Shown: positions 54,669 through 64,000 of the stretch, piece by piece
Position numbering within the stretch: position 1 is the stretch's first letter
How the letters are laid out: each line of letters starts with the position of its first letter
DNA from: Nymphaea colorata
Taxonomy: Eukaryota; Streptophyta; Magnoliopsida; Nymphaeales; Nymphaeaceae
Direction of reading: 5' to 3'
Length of the DNA: 64,000 nt
Assembly: GCF_008831285.2 (NCBI RefSeq)
Contig: NC_045141.1
Coordinates: 7,429,353-7,493,352 of the forward strand
Program-made: the position numbers and the translations under genes
The notes under the pieces: generated by a model
Told to the model about the DNA's origin: nothing
What the model saw: the letters and a program-made list of their open reading frames with translations, nothing else
Databases searched by the model: none

Positions 54669-57465
54669 GTTAACCAGCAAGAACTCTTTCATCTGAACAG
54701 TTATCCATTTCCAAGAAAATGCCTCCTACAGACAAGTCGTGATAGAAAAAGGATCCCATGACTGTAAATAGTTTGACCAGCAGTCCAGCAGAAACAGGTC
54801 TAACTCAACCAAAACTCTCACATAAGTTAAATTTATTAAACATTGAGTTCAAGAAACCTAATTTCCAGAAACTTGATATTTAAAAGAGTCAATAAAATCC
54901 CAATTTTTTTCAAAATGGTCCCCAAAAGTCATCGTACAAAACCCTAGTTCTCAAAATCTAATTTTACCCTTGATTTTCAAGGTCCCATTTCAAAACCTTG
55001 ATCTTCAAGCCTAGGTCTAGGATAACATCCAGACATTTAAGTAATAGAAGTGTACGACTTAATTCTTCGATTGGTTACCCAGAATGGCCAAACTCAAATA
55101 TTGACGGGCGGGTCTCATCCCCTGGTTTTTCCCCTCAAAGTTTCAAAATGGAAGACAATTCAAACTTCTTTTTAGTAGGTATGTGTGGAAAAACTTGAAA
55201 GTTTTGGGCATAAACAAGAATGACAACCATGATGGAACCTGTTCACCGTTGATTGAATCATCACAACCTTGGTTGAATTTCTAAATATCACCCCTCATCG
55301 TTTGCAATTGTAGGCATAGTTTGGTTGCTTGCCTATTTCCTTTAGTACTTAAGACCAATTGAGAAGGTCTACTCATGTTCATGCAGATCTAAATCAACTG
55401 CAACGCTTTTCAGTTTGGGAGTTGCATGAAAACCATATATGCAAGTGTATGCTCCCTCTATCATTTTACTCTCTATTTTAGGCTGCACCGCCTTAGAACC
55501 TACAATTTATACATGTGCACATATTTTGGAAACCCCATTCACCAATTTGTCCCGATCTTCATGCCACTAAGTTTATTCATTGACTATAGGTTCAGGTACA
55601 AGCCCAACAGTTGAATCACTTTGTTGGGCCTCTTTGCCCATACAAAGGACTACAGTCTACCTATATTCACAAGTGCTTAAGGAGAATGGAGTCATCATAT
55701 GCTATATAGCTTGATCTTTGTTTTAAGTATATGGGGATAACTTCAGTCTGGATTATACACCTTGAGTCAAGTTAGGATTTTAACACATTTTTCAAAACCA
55801 CATGTGCTGGAATTGACCTCTAGAGTGTGTGTTTTGACCTGTGTTATGATCCTCATTCGTCCTTCAAGTCAAGTTTTCCCAAAAACTTGGATATGTCTAG
55901 AATCATCCACAATTTTATGGTCCCAAAAACTTGGACGTGTTTGGATCTACAACTTATCGGTCAATCTGTCTTAATTATGTTCAGCATTTTATTGGGTTGA
56001 CCCTTTCAGAACACCTCACCCTTGAAGTGCTTTCAGTTAGGGCCTCAACTATATTTCAACGACTTGCACCTTGCTACATTGCTTTGGAATGCCTACTCAC
56101 CTTGTATGGTGGTGCTTGTTTGAGAACTTAGATCAGTAGGTATAGACCCAGACCTTGGCTAGTCCTTCGCCCAAGTCTGGGAATAGGTGGGGTTATGGTT
56201 GCCCTATAGCTGCGTTAGACTGTGGCATCTAGTTTCACTATGATGGTTCTCCTTCATAGAATCATGTCAGTCCTAGGCCTAGAACCAGTAGAGTGATTCG
56301 GATCTTAGCCCTCTCCATCAGTTCAATTTGGGGTGAAACATGATTACATAAGCATAGGAAAAACCCAGTTGAATAGAGGATGGAATTAGTTGGAAAGACC
56401 TGGGATAAAAATGTGTTAGAAACCTGGAGTAAATTAATAAATTTGTTCATGGTAAAATTAGTGACACTAAACTGGGTTAGGAACCACTAAGCATAGTTCT
56501 AATTAGTGGGATTAACTTTGCAACTTACTTGGATCTAGATCTCAGATTTGAAGGGATATGTATCCAACCCAGGATCCAAAATAACCTCTACAATAGGGGA
56601 GGAGGGGTGAGGAGCGAGCTAGAGAGAGAGGACCTTGGCAGGTTATGGCCAAATCATGGCCTGGCAATGGTAGGCAGTGACTTGGTTGTGGCCAAGCTAT
56701 AGCTTAGCCATGGCCTGGCTGTGGCATGCTCAAGGAAAGGCAGTGGCTGGGTATGGCCCGACCTTTTCTAGGCAGTGTCCAGCCATGGCCCTGGCCATGG
56801 CTGCGGTATGGTGATCATGGCTAGTTGTCAGAGGGAAAAGTAGTTGAGGCATGGAAGCGGAACTAGAGCAGGTAGAGATCTGCACGAAACGCCTTGAAAA
56901 CTCCTAGCCATGTATGGCCGAATTTCCTTGTTCTATGTTTAGTTAATTAAGGTTTTTTGCTAGCGATGCATGGAAAGAGTGTTTTGCCATGTAGAAGAGG
57001 CTGGGATCACGGTTCGAGCCTCTAGATGCAGGTCAGGCTCGTCTCCGCTATGGGAGCTCTTAATTCACAACTGGTTGTCGAATAGTGGCCAGACGATAGC
57101 CAGCATGTGTTGGTCTTGCTAGGCTGGGAGGGGCTTGTGCCCACACAATGAGTATTTAAGAGTGTTTCTAATATGCACCAACGCCAGGGCTACCCTCAGT
57201 CAAGTAGAATGTTGCCTGGTGCCTTGAAACATGGGATTTCCTTAATACTCCTCGCACGCAAGTTCACAGGATTAAGCAAACTAGCAAGCTGCCTCATGAG
57301 TTGCTGTTTGCACCGATAGACCCGTTCGATCTGTGCAGTTTTCAGCCATAATGTTGGGGACTTGCAATATGTGGGTGAACTATAGACAACAAGTGTCTAT
57401 ATCAACTCGGCGTGTGCCACAAGATAGATATACGAGTTACAATTCAAGCATATCCACATGACATG

Positions 57466-57640
57466 CAGGGTGGAGCCAATGGGCGGCAGAGGCCTTGGGC
57501 CCCTTCAAATATATATTTTTTAAAATTAACATATAAACTTAAAAATATATATTTATTTATTTTATATAAAAAACTTTGAACTGTCAAAATTTTAAAACCT
57601 TAATTTGACCCTCCTCATAAAGAATTTCTAGCTGTACTCC
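57466..57640. mobile_element. Possible hAT-type MITE end
   Basis: CAGGGTGGAGCCAATGGGCG followed by GGCC-rich text and then an AT-rich interior is a common plant hAT/MITE terminus. The matching right end is not convincing. Confidence 0.3.
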
Positions 57641-58320
57641 TAACGCCATGTGCCCGTGGTACCATACTGTCGCACCTATATACTTGTTAGTGACACCGGG
57701 CATTTCTGCAACAACCCTTGCACACTCATTGTGGGTAGAGCAAGAATGGTTCATGGATATTGTAGAGAATACACATAGGAGATGTTTGATATGTAGGTGG
57801 CATTGGAGCATCTTGGCCCATGCTTACAATCGGGAGATGCTTTGTTCTTTAGATAATAAAATATTGAAATTTCTTAAATAGTGAATCAGTAATAATGATT
57901 TTGTTACATTATTTCAATAAGTTGTCTCTTATAAATGGCAAGGATTTAAAATTTTACTTCTCAAAATGGTAGTAGTTTGTAGTGATAGGGTCTTGCTAGG
58001 ATATGAAGTAGGATTTTATCATGAATTACGGTTGCTTTATACCATACAACAAAACTACATTTATGTAGACTAATTAAGTATTACGAACAATGTGTCTAAA
58101 ACAGAAAGTCCAGCCCTACTTACACATTAAAAGTGCTTCCAATCATGCCTTTATAGTTTTTCTAAAACACTCTTATCCCAACAATCAACTATGCAAAGTT
58201 TTAAATGTTTTTACTCCCTTTGGAAGCCAAAAGGAAATCTTTCCCTCTTCATCTCTTCCTTTACATACAGACACATCTATTTTCAATACATAACATCTTT
58301 AGCATATGTATGACTTTGCT

Positions 58321-58328
58321 TATAAATA
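58321..58328 (+). promoter_or_regulatory. TATA box of the C2H2 gene
   Basis: TATAAATA lies about 248 bp upstream of the TTG at 58569, a plausible core promoter position with a 5' UTR of about 215 bp. Confidence 0.55.
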
Positions 58329-58568
58329 CACAACTAAGGTGCAGGCCCTTTATCTCAATGATGCCTCTCTAGTTTCTTTCTCCAGTTCTTAGGTTCTTTC
58401 TCCTCCATGGTTCCATAGAAGTTTGTCAAACCAAGAAATCTTGAAGCCTTTCACCTACCAACTTTGATAATTGCCACATCCTAGATATAGACTTCAAAAA
58501 TAAGATCCTAAAGTATAGTAGATTTCCTCTTGGGTTCAATTTTGTCTCCTTGCCTCTGAATTTCAACT

Positions 58569-58937
58569 TTGGCTGATGAGGAGAAGAGTGTGACCACTAC
58601 GGAGGCTGTTGAGACATCAGATTTGGACCTTATGAAGCCCGAGGAGTTCTCCTGCCAAAATTGTGACAAGAAATTCACCACTCGTCAGGGCTTGGGTGGT
58701 CACCAAAATGCTCACAAGAAAGAGAGGACAGGTAGAAAGAAGCCGAAAAGGAAACATGTAGATCCATTTCCCCGGCTGACTTCAAACCTCGTGTCATCTC
58801 ATAAACAAGGTGTTGATAGACCTTTGCAACTCAGTACTCCATACAGAAACCATGCTAACTACAAATCTGGTTATCTTTATTCTCAACATTCTAACAAGTT
58901 TGGACCCAGTAGTGCCCATTCTACACTTGACCTCTGA
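58569..58937 (+). pseudogene. Plant C2H2 (QxLGGH) zinc-finger protein, start lost and 3' end truncated
   Basis: One C2H2 finger (C-x2-C-x12-H-x3-H, residues 29-49) with the plant signature in the form QGLGGH, followed by a basic nuclear-localisation-like stretch (KKERTGRKKPKRK, residues 50-62). Such small single-finger proteins are transcription factors, often repressors with C-terminal EAR motifs. The codon where ATG is expected is TTG (TTG GCT GAT GAG), with an in-frame stop 12 bases upstream and no earlier ATG. The next in-frame ATG (58632, residue 22) still precedes the finger, so a 101-residue product is possible. The frame ends ...STLDL and then TGA, where TGA is the first three bases of an inferred gypsy LTR starting at 58935. 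The LDL looks like the start of an EAR LxLxL motif cut in the middle. Probably a disabled gene. The exact subfamily is unknown. Confidence 0.72.
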
Positions 58938-60860
58938 TACACACCCACTTGGAACATGGACAGAAGCATAGGGACTATCGCAGAGTAAGGGTATTCTGTG
59001 TATGTATAGCCGTCGACATTGAGGGGTCAGCGCACAACAGGACACAAACCAGCAGATCAAGGATGGAGATCAGAGGTGGACGGTTGCATCACCTAAAAGG
59101 AGCTGAGACAGATGGGCGCCACCAAGTGTGCGTCCGGGTCAGGCTTAGCTAACAGGAGCTTAGGTTAACCTGAGCGCGTCACGGCTGGGTTCAAGCCCAG
59201 ACACAGTCATTGTATTCGTTTCTATTTTGGTTTTGTTTGAGTCAGGTCTTGTACTCGTCTCAGTCCGAGATAGTGGGTTAAACCCGAGACAGTTCAGCGG
59301 TATATAAGCTGGAGACTACACCAAAACTTTTAACTTTTGACATTTGAATCAATAAAATTGATATTTTCTCCTGCGCGAGGGCCAGGCCACTGGATTGTGG
59401 CACCAAAGTCTTAGCTGACGAGGAACACTCGCCAAAGAAGGAATATCGTGTGCAGAACCAAAGAGGAGGAGCCGGGAACTCCACTGGAACTATAGGCGAT
59501 GTCATTTCTAAGCAACTAAGCGAATTCTGACCAAGGTGCAGACATTCTTCATCACAGAAGCGTCTAGAGGCCAGGATGGAGGGAGGACAGATTTGATCGT
59601 GAGCCAAGATGCCGATCGATATGATTAATAGCAAATTGCTGCACGACAGCCGGAGATCAACTCTATCGTTAAGAATTCTCACTCCGTAGATTCCTTACCG
59701 TAGATTGATCTGTTAATCCGATCAAAAGAGGAAAACTGAAGCTGACACTCTGAGCGATTCGAGATCATCTCGTCTAACACGAGGAGCAGATCGATCAGAT
59801 CCATCTTAGAATGAAGGATTAAGCAAAGATTAGGTGCAGACGAGATCAGGCAAGACCGACTGCTGAATTTGACAGATTGCCTAACGTCTAACGTCTGGCT
59901 TAGATCGATCTTTTGTTTGGTTGAATCGATCTTAATTTGACGTATTGTGATCATGTTCGTTGAATTTACATCTGCATCAAGCTATGGAGGAATTTGATTC
60001 GGCAGATCAAACTGCTGTGCGAAGAAGACAGGTTACAGGTTCTGAAACAATCGTGACAGAATTGGCTGATTAGAGTCAAATTTCCGGCGATCGGAATCTG
60101 ACAGGAGGACGACATTAGATCCGTTGAGTTCATAATTAAAAGATCAACCTTTTGATGAATTTTGAGCTCAGTCAAAGTTGAATTGGCCAGTCAACCGGAG
60201 CCGATCGGAATCACGGCGGCGATTGGCGGAAATCGGCAGTGCTGTTCTTACGACGACCAGAATTGGGACCAGATTTCACCCCCAACGAGTGGTTGATTGG
60301 AAGTGACTTTGGATCTGAAACTTTGGGTGTTTGATCCTCAACATATGCGCTATCACTGGTCCAAATTTCAGCTCAATCTGAGCTACGGTCAAATTTTGGT
60401 GAATGTTTGAAGGAGACTAACTCCAGGACATTGTCTGAACCCTGCGACTAGCTGATTCAAGCAGAATCAGGTGCTACTTCAAGTTCAACGAGTCCTCAAT
60501 TGGAAGCGATTTTGGAGCATCTAATCCTCCAGATCTTAGCTTTCTTCCAAACCCGATTTCACGATTTTTGGATATCTGTATGCTGAAATATGAATTTTTG
60601 AAGCAGTAGAGGTCTGATGCTGATTTCACACTTGCGAGAGTGATTCTCGCCAGTTTCCCCACTTCTGTTAAAGATTTGGGTGAAATCAATCCTCTGGTGC
60701 ATTCTCCATGACTCGAGCTATGTTCAATTGAAGAATTAGGCTTTGCTTTATAGCTTGATTCATTTGCAGCTTCAGATCGATAGCTCGCTGCTGTGGAGAG
60801 CTGGTTCCTGAGTTGAACCGGTATTTCCGAAGAGAGCGCTGCCGGCGCTGAACGGGCAGC

Positions 60861-60900
60861 TGCTTCCCCCTATTTCATCATTCAACAGGGGTTAATTCCA
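60861..60900. repeat. Repeat inside the LTR of gypsy F, copy 1
   Basis: GCTTCCCCCTATTTCATCAT followed by CAGGGGTT. The arms CCCCTA/TAGGGG-like can fold. A second copy lies at 61091-61125. Confidence 0.7.
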
Positions 60901-61090
60901 TCGTTGGTGACGCTCCTTACCTCTTGAAAACTCCATTCCATCACTGTAATCTTGCCTACAACGACTACGGATTCTACTAGTGTCTATGACAGAAAAACAA
61001 CAACGAGGAGGGCCTGTTCAGCAGGAATATCATCGTGCTGCTAAGGAGCGGATCCTGGAAGAGACGTACGCTGGCGTCTAACCAACGTCT

Positions 61091-61125
61091 GCTACCCCCT
61101 ATTCCATAATCAATAGGGGTTCCAT
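61091..61125. repeat. Repeat inside the LTR of gypsy F, copy 2
   Basis: GCTACCCCCTATTCCATAAT followed by AATAGGGGTTCCAT. Similar to 60861-60900. Confidence 0.7.
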
Positions 61126-61836
61126 ACACGATTCGGGAAGTGTATTCTTGTTATAAGTTGCCAGCTTCTTTGTACTTCTCGGTTAAAAGTTCTTGATATA
61201 CTGTTTTCTTGTTGAGTTGAGGTGAATCAGAAGAAGACGATCCCAGCTAGAAAACGGTTGTAACAGCTGACTAAGGAGGAGATTGTTGTGGGAATACTGC
61301 TGAATACCGAGGAAGCTTTGGCCTTCTCTCCTCGATGAACGCTGGACTGGCTCCAGGAAGGTACAGTCGAACTCCCTGTAGGCGCGTGGGAGTGTGTAAT
61401 TCACTTTCAGCCAACCTTTGGTTTTGCAGCCATTAGGGAATCCTCCAAAGCTCATCTAGCCGAGGACACATTCCCTAGCTGTTGGACTTACCTAGGGTGA
61501 AGGGCGTAGATTGTTCATTATATGAATTTTATGCATGGTTTGGCATGGAATGGATGAATGGATGTTGAGTGAGGAAGGGAGCTAAAATTGTATCGTTAAC
61601 GTTTGTAAACTTTCACACACCATTACTGATTAAAGTAGGAGAAGACTTAGGGAGGGAAATTTATCCTTGTATTCCAGTCCTATGGGTTAAATTTCAGTCG
61701 GGCTGCTGTCCGACTTGGGCTCGAAATTGTAATCTTTATTCTTTTCTCCTCCTTCGACGTGTTCAACCCCAATAGATCTTGGGAAGCAACTGCAAATTGT
61801 TGTTCATAAAACACTACAAGTTTAAGGTGCATCAAG

Positions 61837-61848
61837 TGGTATCAGAGT
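61837..61848 (+). promoter_or_regulatory. Primer binding site of gypsy F
   Basis: TGGTATCAGAGT, initiator tRNA-Met type with one terminal mismatch, two bases after the LTR end. Confidence 0.88.
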
Positions 61849-61872
61849 TGTTTTGCGGTATTTTGACACAAC

Positions 61873-64000
61873 CATGGTGAGAAAAGGCAAGCAGCCGGAA
61901 GCCGAGGTGATTCCTCAAGATGATGAAGTTGTTACACAGTTAGATTTCAGAAATGAAAAGATAGCTCAGATGGAGAGCAAGATGAATGGAATAGATAGCA
62001 AGATGAATGGCATAGACTGCAAGCTGGACAGAATGATGCACTTGATTACTGTGGTGACAACTTCAAACCAGCAGCTCGGCCAACGCATTGAGCAGGTTGA
62101 AAAAACTACACAAAGTGTGATAAATCGTAAGAATCATAGCAAAGCTAGATCTAATTCGCCTACCACGTCTTATGATAAACAAAATGAACATGAAGGACCG
62201 ATAGCTATTAATATACTGGAAGAGCTAGTGAAACTAAAAATCGGTCTAAGGGAGTGCCGAGTTTGGGAGATAAACTTGAAGGGCTAGATCAACCTAATCC
62301 TAGGGTTGAATCTCAAGGGGAACACCATCCGACAACATTCCATGATCAACATATACCGGTTTGGGAGGACCTTGAGGAAGCACATAGGCCGGTTAATGAT
62401 AGGAGACAACCGGTAGGGCGTCAAGGGAGAGAAAATTGCAATTACGTTGATGCAAGGGCACCAACACTAAAGATCGAATTTTTGAGATTTAGTAGGCAGA
62501 AAACTCATGAATGGGTTTTCAAGGCTGAGAGGTATTTTTAGTGTCAAAGCATACCACAAGATCAAAAGATTACTTATGGTATGATTTACTTTGAAGGGGA
62601 AGCCTTGGAGTGGTTCCAATGGATCAGCCATAGGGAACTGGATCAAACGTGAGATCAGTTCAAGAGTAAGTTGATGAGTAGGTTTGAAGATTCCAGATTT
62701 ACAGATTTCAGTGTGCAGCTAAAAAATCTCACTCAAACCAGGACAGTGTTGGACTATCAACACAAGTTTGAAAGTCTAACATACCAAGTAAGCGGTGAGG
62801 ATGAAGAAGCCTTAGTAGGAGCTTCATTGGAGGATTGCATCCTGATATTCAGTTGGTTGTGCTTGCCCAAGAATCCAGTGACTTAAAAACATGCATGAAA
62901 GTTGTCCAACACAAAGAAGAAAAAGTAGCAAGGAAACAAGCTCTCCGAAAGCAAGAAAAACTGTTTGATCCACACCGGGCCAAACCACCTGAAAATAAAC
63001 CAAAACCAAGATCAAAAGAGATATCACAGCCCATAAATAATATACCTAAGAAGCATTACATCATGCCAGAAGAACGTGATGAGAGAATGGCAAAAGGATT
63101 ATGCTATCATTGTGATGAAAAATGGTTTAAGGGGCATATTTGCAAGGAGCGAAAATTGTTCATACTCAATGACGATTTTGATGAATATGAGGATGAGCAA
63201 TCAGACCAAGAAGAAACCGGAAAGGCATCAGTGGTATCCTTGAGCATGATTCGACTGAGTTGAAGGAAGGGTTATGTCAAATGTTGACTAATCCTAATGG
63301 TCGAAATTCGATGAAAGTGAGAGGACGAATTGGCAAGCACCATGTTACTGTTCTTCTTGATACTGGTGCTACACATAATTTTATGAGCACTTCAACAGCC
63401 CAAAGCATTGGTTGTCAGCCAAATCCGCAAGTGGCCTTCAATGTCATGATAGGGGATGGGTCAAACTTGCCTTGTAACAAAATATGCAAGGATGTTAAAC
63501 TTGTCATGCACAAAATAGCCTTCACGGTTGATCTATTCGTCTTGCCAATTGGAGGAGTAGACATCGTTTTGGGTATACAATGGATGAGGACCCTAGGTCG
63601 AATCACTTGGGATTTTGAGGAAATGAGCATGTCATTCTCAAAGGAGGGTGGTGAAGGGCAAGAGACGTAAACAGCCATTCGAACTCATGTGGAACCGAAA
63701 GTTGGCATGAAAACATTAATAGCACAACAGTCAGCTATGTGGCTCGTTACTATGGTCAAGGATGTTGTTCCTAAGACTGAAAGTAATGAGGACACTCCAA
63801 AATGTGTGCAGCATATTCTAGACCAGTTTCTAGGAGTATTTGAAGAGCCTAAGAGCTTGCCTCTGAAGAGGTCACATGACCATCAGATAACACTCATGAA
63901 AGGGGCTGAAGCGGTTAGTGTTAGACCGTATCGATATGCACATTGTCAAAAAACTGAAATTGAACATTTAGCCAAAGAAATACTGGAAAGTGGAGTCATA
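61873..64000 (+). pseudogene. Gypsy F gag-protease and start of RT (continues past window end)
   Basis: The gag ATG is at 61874 (MVRKGKQPEAEV). A frameshift near 62245-62254 joins to the frame at 62254-62541. Stops lie at 62539 and about 62651, and another shift near 62825-62835. The gag core reads FEGEALEWFQWISH. A knuckle CYHCDEKWFKGHIC (C-x2-C-x7-H-x-C) lies at about 63101-63142. The protease site LLDTGATHNF is intact (about 63355-63384), followed by the conserved VDLFVLPIGGVDIVLGIQWM. The N-terminal linker of RT (VRPYRYAHCQKTEIEHLAKE) reaches the window end. Protease followed by RT identifies Ty3/gypsy. Integrase and the 3' LTR are outside. Confidence 0.88.

Larger units (their letters stand above)
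53870..58320. other. Intergenic region
   Basis: The first few hundred bases are probably the 3' UTR of the DUF2045-family gene. There is an (AT)n tract at 54622-54662. From 54.9 to 57.4 kb the sequence has a GGCCATGGC-rich stretch (56630-56830) of the kind often found in LTR non-coding regions, but no coding domain or paired repeat was found. A possible hAT-type end lies at about 57466. Confidence 0.4.
58935..61834 (+). repeat. 5' LTR of gypsy F (inferred, 2,900 bp)
   Basis: The left end TGATACAC and right end GTGCATCA form an inverted repeat (7 of 8), with TG...CA ends. The primer site follows two bases after the right end. A promoter-like TATATAAGC lies at 59301-59309 and AATAAAA at 59351-59357. 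The second LTR is outside the window, so the left edge rests on the end sequence and on the break in the zinc-finger frame. Short antisense frames inside it are not supported as genes. Confidence 0.6.

Noticed and set aside
57000-57040. tRNA-like B box (GGTTCGAGCCT)
   Set aside because: No matching A box at the right distance and no cloverleaf can be drawn. It is probably chance.
59278-59954. Antisense open frames (134 and 91 codons) inside the gypsy F LTR
   Set aside because: No recognised domain and no splice or start context. Long antisense frames occur by chance in this GC-richer LTR.
1-64000. CRISPR arrays, bacterial operons or organelle-derived DNA
   Set aside because: No regularly spaced direct repeats, no ribosome binding sites before frames, and no chloroplast or mitochondrial genes were seen.

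Overview
This is nuclear DNA from a flowering plant. The evidence is spliceosomal GT-AG introns, an EPFL peptide-hormone gene, a plant-type QxLGGH C2H2 zinc-finger gene, and abundant Ty1/copia and Ty3/gypsy elements whose primer sites match plant initiator tRNA-Met. It is AT-rich with many dinucleotide repeats. I cannot resolve the lineage from sequence alone. There is no sign of bacterial, organellar or CRISPR sequence.

I can support three host genes. (1) A three-exon EPF-like secreted peptide gene lies at 7.61-8.25 kb on the minus strand, close to the EPFL4/5/6 group. (2) A gene for a KIAA0930/DUF2045-family protein runs from 27.94 to about 53.87 kb on the plus strand. Eleven exons join in frame to 401 codons, followed by uncertain 3' exons. 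Intron 10 is about 11.7 kb and is almost filled by nested retrotransposons. (3) A single-finger C2H2 gene lies at 58.57-58.94 kb on the plus strand. Its expected ATG reads TTG, and its 3' end is cut by a long-LTR gypsy element whose first three bases supply the stop codon.

The rest is mostly a graveyard of mobile elements. From 0.7 to 6 kb there is a CACTA-type terminus, then a minus-strand gypsy relic split by a 1,235-bp non-autonomous hAT element with a perfect 8-bp target duplication. From 11.4 to 20.5 kb a 3'-truncated copia element (A) carries a complete 5,162-bp copia element (B) inside its integrase, with a perfect 5-bp target duplication. From 31.9 to 42.1 kb the introns of the DUF2045-family gene hold at least four copies of one small terminal-inverted-repeat family; two have perfect 8-bp target duplications. 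From 42.2 to 51.6 kb, inside intron 10, minus-strand copia copies (C, E) are arranged in tandem, partly segmentally duplicated, and interrupted by a plus-strand gypsy element (D). From 58.9 kb to the window end is gypsy element F, whose LTR I infer to be 2.9 kb.

All retroelement reading frames carry stops or frameshifts, so none looks autonomous. The three host genes are not functionally linked in any way I can see. What connects them is insertion: one has greatly expanded introns, one is broken by an LTR, and one is flanked by simple repeats.
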